64,000 nucleotides of DNA from Haliea alexandrii (GTDB taxonomy: Bacteria; Pseudomonadota; Gammaproteobacteria; Pseudomonadales; Halieaceae): assembly GCF_003719295.1 (NCBI RefSeq), contig NZ_RFLW01000001.1:682001-746000 (forward strand), given 5' to 3'. The position numbers and the translations under genes were made by a program. Positions 27,332 to 35,827 of the stretch are shown here, one piece after another (position 1 is the first letter of the stretch; each line of letters begins with the position of its first letter). Below the pieces are notes generated by a model. That model saw nothing but the letters and a program-made list of their open reading frames with translations, was not told the origin of the DNA and made no database searches.

Positions 27332-28596
27332 CAGCTCACACCTTTTGGTTTGTCTTGTTTCATGAAGCCGAACAGATAGCCCGCCACACGACGCATCTGG
27401 ATTTCGTCGGCACCTTCAGTGATGCGGTAGCGTCGGTGGTGGCGGTAGATATGTTCAAACGGTTTGTAGCGCGAATAACCCATGCCGCCATGAACCTGCA
27501 TTGCGGTGTCGGCGGCTTCACAGCAAAGTCGGTTAGCCTGGTAGTTGCAGATGGATACTTTGTCGGACACGGAGAATGCGCCGTCCCGATCCATGAGCCA
27601 GGCTGTTTTGTGAATCAGAGCGCGTAACATCTCGCAGCGCGCCTGCAGGTCCACGAGTGGAAATTGTATCGCTTGATTGGTTGCCAGTGGCTTGCCAAAG
27701 GGTTTCCTTTCCCGCGCGTGCTTCACCGCTTCATTGACGCAATATTGTGCGGCACCCAGGCTCGAGGCGGCCTGGCGAATACGGTTTTCATTGAAGAAAT
27801 GTTGCACCACTTGCAGGCCTTTGCCCTCACCACCGAAGATGGCCGATGCGGGCACACGCACATCGGTCAATGAAACGCGGGCATGGTCCGAGGGCATGTT
27901 GAAGGTCCACAGGTACTCTTCAATCTTGAGTCCAGGGGCATCCATGGGCACAAGGAAAGCGGTGATCCCGGTGCCATCACCCGGTTTTCCAGAGGTTCTG
28001 GCCATGATCATATCGCAGTGCGCTGTGTGCACGCCGGTGTTCCAGGTTTTCTCCCCATTGATGACCCAGTGGTCACCGTCCTTGACGGCACCGGTTTCCA
28101 TCCAGGTGGCATCCGAGCCGTGTGCGGGCTCGGTAATCCCGAAAGCAAACCCGCGGGTCGCATTTTTCAGCCCGTCCAGCCATTCGGCTTTCTGTGCTTC
28201 CGTGCCGTACTCAAGCATCAATAGCAGGCCAATATTATTGCCGACGATCGAATGCTCATTCTGCAGGTCGTTGTGCAGCCCCAGGCCTTTGGCGGCCAGG
28301 TGCTCGCGGATAATGGCCATGCCGAGGTTGCTGCCGTCGCGACCCCCGTGCTCGGCCGGGAAGGGGTAGCTGAAGATGCCTGCGGCGATGGCCAACTGCT
28401 TTGCCTGGTGCAGTAGCGCCTCCCATTGCTCGTTGGGGAGGCCGTCTCGCTCCCAATCGGTTCGCGCATCCTCCCGGCGATGATCAAAGAAACGGATGTT
28501 GTCGTCGACAGCCTCGAGAGGCTTGATCTTTGCGTCTATGAAGGTGTCGAGCTCGTGCAGGAACGCGCTAATATCGTCTGGAATATCAAAGTTCAT
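27331..28596 (-). CDS. Acyl-CoA dehydrogenase-family protein, partner of the kinase
   Basis: 421 residues. FAD-binding acyl-CoA dehydrogenase fold: AFGITEPAHGSDATWMET, VINGEKTWNTGVHTAHCDMIMART and QVHGGMGYSRYKPFEHIYRHHR are visible. Near the C-terminus YRITEGADEIQ keeps a Glu at the position of the catalytic base of medium-chain dehydrogenases. The RITEGADEIQ signature is common in the ACAD10/11-like branch. Translationally coupled to the downstream kinase. The 129 bases upstream (28597-28725) separate it from meaB on the same strand and may carry its own promoter, which I cannot define. Likely acts on a branched or 4-hydroxy acyl-CoA. Confidence 0.88.
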   Translation of the reverse strand: MNFDIPDDISAFLHELDTFIDAKIKPLEAVDDNIRFFDHRREDARTDWERDGLPNEQWEALLHQAKQLAIAAGIFSYPFPAEHGGRDGSNLGMAIIREHLAAKGLGLHNDLQNEHSIVGNNIGLLLMLEYGTEAQKAEWLDGLKNATRGFAFGITEPAHGSDATWMETGAVKDGDHWVINGEKTWNTGVHTAHCDMIMARTSGKPGDGTGITAFLVPMDAPGLKIEEYLWTFNMPSDHARVSLTDVRVPASAIFGGEGKGLQVVQHFFNENRIRQAASSLGAAQYCVNEAVKHARERKPFGKPLATNQAIQFPLVDLQARCEMLRALIHKTAWLMDRDGAFSVSDKVSICNYQANRLCCEAADTAMQVHGGMGYSRYKPFEHIYRHHRRYRITEGADEIQMRRVAGYLFGFMKQDKPKGVS

Positions 28597-28725
28597 TGTT
28601 TTGATCCAACAAGTATCTGCCTAGTTTGGCACAACATTGGTTTGTTTCCGAGAAGGTTTCGCGGAGTTCGAGTTTTCGTGGCTCAGCGCCCTTCCACTGA
28701 CACGCCAGGTGAGTGACCGGCTGCT

Positions 28726-29676
28726 TTAGATGTCCGGGTCTTTTTGCCAATTTTGAATCAGTAACTGTGATGCGCGGTAGGGGTCCATTTCCCGTTTCTC
28801 AACGGCGCTGAGTATTGCGGGGTCGGCGTTTCGCCGGATGCTGCGCATGATTTCTGTACAGGTCAGCGTGAGGGCTTGTTCGCGTTCGCGCTGGGCCGAG
28901 CGCAGACCAAACTCACCGGTGTGCTGTAGCATGGCCTTATGCTGGTCTATGGCATCCACGATCTCTGCTATGCCCTCATCTTTTACGGCAACGGCGCGCA
29001 GCAGTGGCGGTGACCAGTGTTCGCTACTGAGTGCTTTCGACTCGGCACGAAGATGCAACATCAACTCAAATTGTCTGTAGGTGTCTTCGTAGCCGTCGCG
29101 GTCAGCCTTGTTGATCACGAAAAGGTCCCCGGCCTCCATCAGGCCGGCCTTGACCGCCTGTATTTCATCGCCGAGGCCGGGCACCCCAACGATCACGGTT
29201 GTGTGGGCCAGTGCCACCACGTCAATCTCGTCTTGCCCCACGCCCACGGTTTCTACGAGGACGAGGTCGTAACCCATGGCGTCGAGAATCAGGCAGGCAT
29301 CGTGGGTTGAGCGCGCCAGGCCGCCGGCCTGACCGCGAGTACCAATGGAGCGAATGAACACGTCCGGGTCCAGGGTGTGTTTACCCATGCGCACGCGGTC
29401 ACCGAGAATCGCACCCCCGGTGAAGGGGCTGGAGGGGTCAATGGCGATGACCCCAACGCGGCGTCCGCGCCGGCGTTGTTCGCTGATGAGCGCGTTGACC
29501 AGGGTCGATTTGCCGGCGCCGGGTGGGCCGGTAATGCCGATGATGTGCGCCTTGCCCGTGTGTGGAAATATCTCTGCCAGGCTGCGCGCACCGCGCGGGT
29601 CACCGTCGTCGAGCCAGCGGATGGCGCGCGCACCGGCGAGAATAGTGCCCTTCAATAATTCCTTGGCAACATCCAT
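28726..29676 (-). CDS. meaB: MeaB/ArgK-type G3E GTPase, chaperone of the B12 mutase
   Basis: 316 residues from the ATG at 29676, which overlaps the stop of the B12-binding subunit gene (TGATG); an open frame continues upstream inside that gene only. P-loop GITGPPGAGKSTLVNAL, AIDPSSPFTGGAILGDRVRM, VLVETVGVGQDEIDVVALAHTTV and the guanine-specificity NKADRDG identify the MeaB family. Such GTPases guard adenosylcobalamin loading and repair of methylmalonyl-CoA mutase and related enzymes. Its place in one operon with both mutase subunits supports that job here. Confidence 0.93.
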   Translation of the reverse strand: MDVAKELLKGTILAGARAIRWLDDGDPRGARSLAEIFPHTGKAHIIGITGPPGAGKSTLVNALISEQRRRGRRVGVIAIDPSSPFTGGAILGDRVRMGKHTLDPDVFIRSIGTRGQAGGLARSTHDACLILDAMGYDLVLVETVGVGQDEIDVVALAHTTVIVGVPGLGDEIQAVKAGLMEAGDLFVINKADRDGYEDTYRQFELMLHLRAESKALSSEHWSPPLLRAVAVKDEGIAEIVDAIDQHKAMLQHTGEFGLRSAQREREQALTLTCTEIMRSIRRNADPAILSAVEKREMDPYRASQLLIQNWQKDPDI

Positions 29677-30101
29677 CAGGCATCGGCAGCCAACTGCTGT
29701 GCCCACCACTCATTGAGGTAGGCGACGATATCGCGGGTGTCGGACCCCATGGTGAACGTGCGATCAACCCCCGCTTCTTCCAACAGCGGGCGGTCCTCTT
29801 CCGGAATGACGCCACCGGCGAGAAGGAGTTTATCGCCGGCGCCGGCTTCACGCAGGAGTCGCGCCAGCTTGGGCAGGTTGCGGGTATGGCCGGCGGACAG
29901 CGTGGAAATACCGACCACGTCCACATCTTCCTGAATGGCGGCTGCCGCCACCATTTCCGGTGTTTGTTTGAGACCGGTAAAAATGACTTCCATACCGGCT
30001 TCGCGCAATGCGTGGGCGATGATGGTGATGCCGACGGTGTGGGTGTCCATGCCGAGTTTCGCCAGCAGTATACGCAGTGGGCGTTGATGTGTGTTGGTCA
30101 T
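29676..30101 (-). CDS. B12-binding subunit of an acyl-CoA mutase
   Basis: 141 residues, a free-standing cobalamin-binding domain. The base-off/His-on motif D-x-H-x-x-G is present as LGMDTHTVGITIIAHAL, with ISTLSAGHT and LLAGGVIPEED completing the SxL and GG regions. Separate small subunits of this size are seen in isobutyryl-CoA mutase (IcmB) and 2-hydroxyisobutyryl-CoA mutase (HcmB), and in some split methylmalonyl-CoA mutases. The gene overlaps the large subunit upstream and meaB downstream (both TGATG), so the three are made together. Confidence 0.93.
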   Translation of the reverse strand: MTNTHQRPLRILLAKLGMDTHTVGITIIAHALREAGMEVIFTGLKQTPEMVAAAAIQEDVDVVGISTLSAGHTRNLPKLARLLREAGAGDKLLLAGGVIPEEDRPLLEEAGVDRTFTMGSDTRDIVAYLNEWWAQQLAADA

Positions 30102-31852
30102 CAGATGCCCCCCAGCTGGCTATCCGAGCCGTATTCGCCAAACACGTCGCGCATGGCATAGCAGATTTCGCCGTGCGTGGCGTAGGCTTTTACCGCCGCC
30201 AGGCAGGACTCCATCATGTTACTGCCATTGCGCGCGGCTTCACGGACTTGCTCCAGTGCATTGTCCACCAGGGCTTGATCCCGTCGCGCGCGCAGATTGC
30301 GCACTTTTGCCACCTGCTCCGATTCCATCTCGTCGTTGAGCCGGAATATGTTGATCTCGCGCTTTTCCTCATCCAGTTTCAAGTGGTTCACACCGACCCA
30401 AAGGCGCCGACCCTCTTCAATGTCACGGTTGCGCTCATATTGCTCGCGTCCGAGCGCCCGCTGAAAGTAGCCGGTTTCGATGGCTTTCAAGGCGCCGCCC
30501 ATATCGAAAATCTTGTCCATCTCTTCGAAGGCCGCGTTTTCCATTTGCTTGGTCAGGCTTTCAACATAATAGGAGCCGGCCAGTGGGTCGATGGTTTCCG
30601 CCACGCCTGTTTCGTGCGCCACGATGTGTTGCAGTGCTGCGCCCACGCGAATGGCCTCTTCAGCGGGCAGCGAGTGGGCCTCGTCGTGCAGTGGCGTGGT
30701 CATGTTCTCGCCCGCGCCGCCCAATGAACAGGCGGTGGCCATGATCGCCAGACGGCCGATGTTGTTCAGCGGCTGCTGCAGCGTGAGTGCGGTGGTGGTG
30801 GGCGAGGTCATCATACGAATTTTCATGGCCTCGGGTTTGGTGGCGCCGTAGCGATCGCGCATCAGTCGCGCCCAGCACTTGCGGAAGGCGCGCAGTTTGC
30901 ATATGCCCTCGAAAAAGTCCATGTCTACGTTGACCACAAAGTGGAAGTAGGGAGCAACCGTGTCGATGTCGAAGCCCCGCTCCAGCGTGGCGTCGATATA
31001 GGCGCAGGCGATGGCCAAACTGAAGGCGATTTCCTGAACCGGGTTGGCTTTGGCCGGCTGCAGCTGAGCCGAGATAATCGAGATCGGCGCCCAGTTCGGG
31101 TGGTTCTTGATGATGTATTCGATGCAGTCCGTGGCGAGTCGCAGGCCGTGCTCCGGCGGGTAGATGTAGCGCCCGACACAGGTGTATTCGATCAATATGC
31201 CGTTGACGATATGCAGCACGAAGTCTTTTGGGTCGACGCCCTTTTTCTCCAGGGCGGCGATGATCATCGCCAGGTTGACGGGCTGTGGCGCATTACACAC
31301 GCTCATCAGGTATTTGAGCTGATCGAAGGGCAGGTCAAAGGCCTCCTCCAGGTCTTCCAGGCTGTCCAGCGCCATACCGGCGCGGCCGACTTCGCCCTCC
31401 ACCATCGGGTCATCGCTGTCGTAACCGTTGGTCGTCGCCAGGTCGTATTCCAGAATAAGCCCCGACAGGCCCTGGTCCAGCATATAGCGCGCGCGCTTGG
31501 ACCAGCTCTGCCCCGAGCCGAAGCCGGTCACCTGGGTCATGGTCCAGAACCCCGAGCGGTGTCCGTTGGGCCCGGTGCCACGGGTGTAGGGATATTCGCC
31601 CGGGAAGCCGACATCGTCCTTGTAGTCAAAACCCAAAGCGTCCAGGTCGGCGGGGGTGTACAGCGGATTGATCGGCCATTTGAGCGCCTGGGTCAGGAAT
31701 TCTTCCCGGCGTTCGGGGTTGGCTGCGACAAATGGCCCGCGGGTTTCGCTTTCCCAGCGTGCCACCTCTTCTTCGATCTCGCTCTTGGTGGCCCGGTCCC
31801 TGGTGGTCTGGTCTTTAACTGTTGGGTCAAGCGTGCTGACCTTCTGCTTCAT
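30101..31852 (-). CDS. Large subunit of a B12-dependent acyl-CoA mutase, substrate unknown
   Basis: 583 residues, methylmalonyl-CoA mutase family (PF01642), with GGGAG six bases before the ATG. Family marks: YPYTRG (87-92), GYDSDDPMVEGEVGRAG (143-159), YIYPPEHGLR (229-238), VQEIAFSLA (272-280) and GGAGENMTTPLHDEAHSLP. Compared by eye with the P. freudenreichii enzyme, the residues that contact methylmalonyl-CoA are changed: Tyr89 aligns with Gly, Gln197 with Val, Arg207 with Val, and the Tyr243-His244 pair with Ala-Gln (SIISAQLQPAKAN, 258-270). Loss of Arg207 argues against a free carboxylate in the substrate. Works with the adjacent B12 subunit and MeaB. An AraC regulator is divergently encoded 181 bases upstream. 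Confidence 0.88.
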   Translation of the reverse strand: MKQKVSTLDPTVKDQTTRDRATKSEIEEEVARWESETRGPFVAANPERREEFLTQALKWPINPLYTPADLDALGFDYKDDVGFPGEYPYTRGTGPNGHRSGFWTMTQVTGFGSGQSWSKRARYMLDQGLSGLILEYDLATTNGYDSDDPMVEGEVGRAGMALDSLEDLEEAFDLPFDQLKYLMSVCNAPQPVNLAMIIAALEKKGVDPKDFVLHIVNGILIEYTCVGRYIYPPEHGLRLATDCIEYIIKNHPNWAPISIISAQLQPAKANPVQEIAFSLAIACAYIDATLERGFDIDTVAPYFHFVVNVDMDFFEGICKLRAFRKCWARLMRDRYGATKPEAMKIRMMTSPTTTALTLQQPLNNIGRLAIMATACSLGGAGENMTTPLHDEAHSLPAEEAIRVGAALQHIVAHETGVAETIDPLAGSYYVESLTKQMENAAFEEMDKIFDMGGALKAIETGYFQRALGREQYERNRDIEEGRRLWVGVNHLKLDEEKREINIFRLNDEMESEQVAKVRNLRARRDQALVDNALEQVREAARNGSNMMESCLAAVKAYATHGEICYAMRDVFGEYGSDSQLGGI

Positions 31853-32033
31853 GTTGATCTCCCGGTGTTATCGACCCATGTTTTCGCAGTTGCCTTGACG
31901 CGGCGCTACGTCATTTTTTTACAAGGCACTTATTAGAGTCCGGTGGTGCTTCAGGTGCAACGGGGGCAGGACTGACGCCGACGATTAATGCCGCTATTTC
32001 GATAGTAAGCGCACAAAATGATAATCTTGGCAG
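31853..32033. promoter_or_regulatory. Divergent control region of the mutase operon and AraC gene
   Basis: 181 bases between the two start codons. An inverted repeat TGACG-N8-CGTCA at 31896-31913 is followed by a run of T. A TGATAAT sequence lies just before the AraC start (32018-32025) and could be its -10 box, giving a very short leader. No strong -35 boxes are seen. The arrangement suggests that the AraC protein controls the mutase operon from here. Confidence 0.4.
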
Positions 32034-32918
32034 ATGCTCAATAATTCAGGTCCAATCAGTGTGCGCCAGGCCCAGACCCGCGAGGATCTGGTTGTGGCGT
32101 CTATCGTCTTGCCCGGTGTTCACGCAGAGCTGTGCGCGTTCCCGGAATTGAGCGCGGAGACCGTGCGGGGAGTCGAGACGCAGTCGGTGTTGTCGCTGGG
32201 CTTGTCGAGCTTGCTGGAGGCGGCGGAAGGCCGTTTCGCCACAACCGGGGCGCCGCGGTTTACCCGCTATGGCGCCCTGAATTTCCGGCCGGCGGGGGTG
32301 CCGTTTGAGGTGCGGGTTTCCAAAGGGCACTACCACACGGTTCGCTGCCGTTTTGAGCCCGATGCCGCATGGATTGGCCCCGTTGCTTCAGGTGCCCTGA
32401 GCGACGCGCAGCTTGAGGCCTGTTTCGATATCCATTCGCCGCGCATTGAGGATGCCATGTTGCGCTTGGCGGAAGAACTCACTGCACCAACGCCAGACAG
32501 TCGAGCCCTGGCGGGTGCCTTGGTAAAAGCGATCGCCATTGATTTGGCGCGTTACCTGGCGGATGCCGACAGGCACGCGATGCAGGCAGGCAGCGGATTG
32601 GCGCCGCGGCATCTGCGACGCGTTTTTTCGCGCATGGAAGAGCTTGGGCCGGCACCCCGCGTGGATGAGCTCGCGGGGCTTTGCGGTCTGAGCCGCTACC
32701 ACTTCATGCGGGCCTTCAAGCAATCGGTGGGCGAAAGCCCTGCGGCCTACGCCAACCGGGTAGTGATGAAGCACGCAAGAAATTTGCTCGCCTCGAGTGA
32801 TCGACCTGTTGGCGAGATCGCCGCGCTATTGGGTTACTCCAGCGCGGCGGCTTTTGCGGTGGCGTTTCGTCGTACCAGTGGTCGTTCACCGAGTGCCTGG
32901 CGGGCCTGTATACGTTGA
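32034..32918 (+). CDS. AraC-family transcriptional regulator
   Basis: 294 residues. The C-terminal 100 residues form the two helix-turn-helix AraC domain: VDELAGLCGLSRYHFMRAFKQSVGESPAAYANRVVMKHARNLL in outline, then VGEIAALLGYSSAAAFAVAFRRTSGRSPSAWR. The N-terminal 180 residues are an effector or dimerisation domain of unknown specificity, with GHYHTVRCRFEPD suggesting a cupin-like fold. Divergently placed from the B12 mutase operon, so a regulator of branched acyl-CoA metabolism is plausible. The start codon has only a weak ribosome-binding site. Confidence 0.88.
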   Translation: MLNNSGPISVRQAQTREDLVVASIVLPGVHAELCAFPELSAETVRGVETQSVLSLGLSSLLEAAEGRFATTGAPRFTRYGALNFRPAGVPFEVRVSKGHYHTVRCRFEPDAAWIGPVASGALSDAQLEACFDIHSPRIEDAMLRLAEELTAPTPDSRALAGALVKAIAIDLARYLADADRHAMQAGSGLAPRHLRRVFSRMEELGPAPRVDELAGLCGLSRYHFMRAFKQSVGESPAAYANRVVMKHARNLLASSDRPVGEIAALLGYSSAAAFAVAFRRTSGRSPSAWRACIR

Positions 32919-32946
32919 GCTTGCGCCAGGCTGGAAAGCGGGGTGC

Positions 32947-33714
32947 TTATTTGCCCTTCCACACCGGCGCGCGTTTCTCAGCGAACGCGGTTGCGCCCTC
33001 GATGGCGTCCTCGCTGACAAAGACCGGCTGCAGGAGTTTTTGTTGCTCAGCGAACATATTGCCGGTGTTCCAGTCCTGGGCCTTGGCAACCACCTGCTTG
33101 CTGACGGCAACAGCGAGTGGACCATTGGCTGCGATCTTGGCCGCCAGTGCCTTGGCGGCCTCAAGCGCCGTACCACTTGCCACCACCTGATTGATCAGGC
33201 CCAAATCATAGGCGCGTTCGGACGTGATGAAATCCCCGGTCAGGGCCAGCTCCATGGCGAGTCGCGAGGGAATCTGTTTGGGCAGTTTAACGAGGCCGCC
33301 GGCACCCGCAACAAGCCCGCGTTTGACCTCCGGAATGCCAAACTTGGCGTCCTTCGCGGCAACAATCAGGTCGCAACTGATAGCGAGCTCAAACCCACCG
33401 GCGAGGGCGTAGCCTTCTACGGCACAAATCAGCGGTTTGCTCGCGCTGTATTCACACACACCGGCAAATCCGCGGCCCTCAACCACGGGAACTTCGCCGG
33501 TCACAAAGGCTTTCAGGTCCATGCCTGAACAGAAAGTGCCGCCGGCGCCTGTGATAATCGCAACACGGATATCAGGGTTGCTTTCCAGCTCGTCAATGGC
33601 CTTTGCCACGCCCACAGCGACGGCCTTGTTTACCGCGTTCTTTGCTTCGGGGCGGTTGAGGGTAATGGTCATCATGCCGTCCGCAATATCAACAATGACT
33701 GCTTCTGTAGACAC
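32947..33714 (-). CDS. Enoyl-CoA hydratase (crotonase family)
   Basis: 255 residues from the GTG at 33714, chosen because AAGGAG lies six bases upstream; an in-frame ATG further up (33762) lacks such a site. Crotonase signatures: TLNRPEAKNAV, ITGAGGTFCSGMDLKAF (CoA-binding oxyanion Gly) and ALAGGFELAISCDLIVAA. Both acid residues of hydratases are kept: Glu in GGFELA and Glu in FGIPEVKRGLVAGAGG. It hydrates trans-2-enoyl-CoA in beta-oxidation-like routes. It ends 28 bases from the AraC gene, convergent to it, and is probably part of the same catabolic neighbourhood as the acyl-CoA dehydrogenase and mutase. Confidence 0.9.
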   Translation of the reverse strand: MSTEAVIVDIADGMMTITLNRPEAKNAVNKAVAVGVAKAIDELESNPDIRVAIITGAGGTFCSGMDLKAFVTGEVPVVEGRGFAGVCEYSASKPLICAVEGYALAGGFELAISCDLIVAAKDAKFGIPEVKRGLVAGAGGLVKLPKQIPSRLAMELALTGDFITSERAYDLGLINQVVASGTALEAAKALAAKIAANGPLAVAVSKQVVAKAQDWNTGNMFAEQQKLLQPVFVSEDAIEGATAFAEKRAPVWKGK

Positions 33715-33891
33715 AGTAGTCTCCTTATTTGGGTTGTTTAACCTGATGAACAGCGCCGACAAGGCGCGTCCGTCACCGTATGGTGGGGAACCTTATACAT
33801 CGACACGGCGACGGGGAGCAATCGTATTAGTCGCAAGTCAGCTCGTGGAGGGGGGCTCCAAGTGCCGAGGCGAGGAGATATTCACAGGTGA

Positions 33892-34065
33892 CTAATTGAG
33901 TACGGCCTGAATTGCCCACATGCCCGAAAGCACCACGCCAAACGAGCCTATGGTGGATGCGGAGGCGAATATGATGGAGCCGAAGGGTTCTTGTATCCAT
34001 GCCAGAAAGCGTTGACCACGTGACGGTGCGGTTGTCCGGTTAGTGTGGTGCTGGTCTTGGTGCAT
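33892..34065 (-). CDS. Small single-pass membrane protein
   Basis: 57 residues from the ATG at 34065, preceded by GGAG at eight bases; an upstream ATG at 34089 has no such site. A His/Thr/Arg-rich N-terminus is followed by one membrane helix (about residues 25-50: IIFASASTIGSFGVVLSGMWAIQAVL). No family recognised. The good ribosome-binding site and the single helix favour a real gene. The 177 bases between it and the crotonase gene hold nothing I recognise. Confidence 0.45.
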   Translation of the reverse strand: MHQDQHHTNRTTAPSRGQRFLAWIQEPFGSIIFASASTIGSFGVVLSGMWAIQAVLN

Positions 34066-34185
34066 GCTCAGTGCTCCGTGCTTGGGCATTGGAACAACCC
34101 GGTTGGCGGTGGCGGTGAAAGAGCAGGCAGGATACTGGTTTATGGTTTAAGGTAAAGTCGAATAATCAACACTTTATGTCAGTTT

Positions 34186-34530
34186 TTAACGATGATTTTT
34201 TTTGTGCCGAGCGCGGTTGCAAAGAGACTCCGGTTCATGGCCGCACTTCCAACAGGCTTCAAAGGAAGGATCATTGTCCTCACCGCAGTTCGTGCATCGC
34301 CACGGCACCGTGCTCTTTGCACCCAGCGAGCTCTCGATCAGCGTCTTCGCCCGCTCGTAATCAGCGTCGTTGACGACCCACAATTCCGGCCACACCTCAA
34401 GCGGGGGCAGCCCTCCCATCCCTCCTGCGGCAAACTCGTTTTTCAACGTTACCTCAATTCCAGCCGACTCAACGATATTCCTGAAGTTGGCAACGATGAG
34501 CCTGTTTTCGTTCGAGTAAAGTAGTCGCAT
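34186..34530 (-). CDS. DUF2007-like protein with C-terminal zinc ribbon
   Basis: 114 residues. The N-terminal half (MRLLYSNENRLIVANFRNIVESAGIEV in outline, then LPPLEVWPELWVVNDADYERA) has the ferredoxin-like DUF2007 pattern, annotated in databases as putative signal-transducing protein. The C-terminal part has a four-cysteine zinc ribbon, CTNCGEDNDPSFEACWKCG. Function is unknown; the ribbon suggests contact with protein or nucleic acid. Stands alone, divergent from the gene at 34785. Confidence 0.85.
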   Translation of the reverse strand: MRLLYSNENRLIVANFRNIVESAGIEVTLKNEFAAGGMGGLPPLEVWPELWVVNDADYERAKTLIESSLGAKSTVPWRCTNCGEDNDPSFEACWKCGHEPESLCNRARHKKNHR

Positions 34531-34784
34531 TGATCCGCTCCCGGCACCGGCATTTCAACCGCAGTTTTTATAGCCGCCCAGACACCTTACCATGAGTTTT
34601 TGGACTCGGCTGTTGCCAATTGTGTACCTCACACGCTGCTGGAATACAGCAGGAAGCTGAACAAACGGCGGGTTGGCCGAAGCCGGGTTGAACTTGCAAA
34701 ATGCAGCATCCGGTCCGATGCTGTAGACAAGATATAGAGAGTGGTGCCGGGGGGCGTCGTAGCCACGCAGGGAGGGTGATTATT

Positions 34785-35408
34785 GTGTCAATTCGTTTTG
34801 TTCACCGCGGAACACGTTCGGCAAGCAGGCTGGCATGGGGGCTGATTCCGCTCGCGATCATCATTGGCGTTCTGCTGCTGCTACGGCCACCGGCAAGTGA
34901 TCCCGGTGCAACAGCTACCCAGCTCGAATCTCGACCCGGTGCAGTATTGCTCGCGGTTAACGCCGCCGGGAGCGCGGCAGCTGCGTCGCCGGGTTTTGTG
35001 CCACCAGCCCCGGCGCGGCGCGACCAGGTGTTGCAGCGACTCAGTCAGTTCCGGGCTGATTACAAACAGCTGGCGCCGGCGATGGCAGTGCGCTATCAGC
35101 CGGATTCGCCGGACAGCGCAAAACTGGCGGATGTTCTCACTCAGGCATTATCCCAATATGGACTGGATCGCGGCACTGCCACCACCGAGCCAATACCGGA
35201 CGTCGGCGGTGAAAGCGGGAGCGCGTCGATTGTTGTCCACACCGCGCAGGGTGACGAAGAGGCGGTCCGTCGGCTGCTGCAGGCGCTCGCGCCCTATTTC
35301 TCCGCGCAGGTGCTGTTGCTCTTCGACGATACCCGAATCAGCGAATTGACGCTGCGGATCATGTCTGCGCCGGCATTCACCGAGGATGGCCTCGCCGTCT
35401 TCCAGTAG
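34785..35408 (+). CDS. Membrane-anchored periplasmic protein of unknown function
   Basis: 207 residues from the GTG at 34785, chosen for the GGGAGGG seven bases upstream. One N-terminal membrane helix (LAWGLIPLAIIIGVLLLL, about residues 15-33) anchors a soluble domain on the periplasmic side. A Pro/Ala linker near residue 65-75 precedes a helical segment (VLQRLSQFRADYKQLAPAM) and an alpha/beta C-terminal domain. No catalytic motif and no family recognised. It is followed by about 200 bases without a gene up to the tRNA. Confidence 0.6.
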   Translation: MSIRFVHRGTRSASRLAWGLIPLAIIIGVLLLLRPPASDPGATATQLESRPGAVLLAVNAAGSAAAASPGFVPPAPARRDQVLQRLSQFRADYKQLAPAMAVRYQPDSPDSAKLADVLTQALSQYGLDRGTATTEPIPDVGGESGSASIVVHTAQGDEEAVRRLLQALAPYFSAQVLLLFDDTRISELTLRIMSAPAFTEDGLAVFQ

Positions 35409-35616
35409 CTCTCGCCGATGCCCTGCTGCGGGCCCTGGATTGCAGAGCCTGAATTCCCGGACCCGCTTTAACAGGGCACGCAATGCGCCCGATAGTGGAT
35501 GTGGGCAGGGAATGGAGCTATGCAGCAGCAATATCCGCTGAAATGGTCGAGTAAGTGAAAAGCATAGAAAAGACAAGTCTGTAAAGGATGTCTCCGGTAC
35601 AGACCCCGACAATTTA

Positions 35617-35693
<77 letters not shown>

Positions 35694-35827
35694 AAAACGG
35701 CAGTTGCGGCTGGCTGGCGCCAGTATCCCGCACCCCTGTGAGGGGAGCGGACTATAGCAAAGCCCGCCACGGCGCTCAATAGAGCAATGCCGGGCGCTAC
35801 GCCGGGTTCAAGCGCGTTTCCATCCCG

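Noticed and set aside
28606-28617. Sixth copy of the regulon motif (GATACTTG on the minus strand) before the acyl-CoA dehydrogenase gene
   Set aside because: Only the first eight bases match and the TTGCATAAA part is absent.
30101-31852. Calling the mutase a methylmalonyl-CoA or 2-hydroxyisobutyryl-CoA mutase
   Set aside because: The residues that bind methylmalonyl-CoA are absent and the position of Ile90 of the hydroxyisobutyryl enzyme is Gly here, so neither name is supported.
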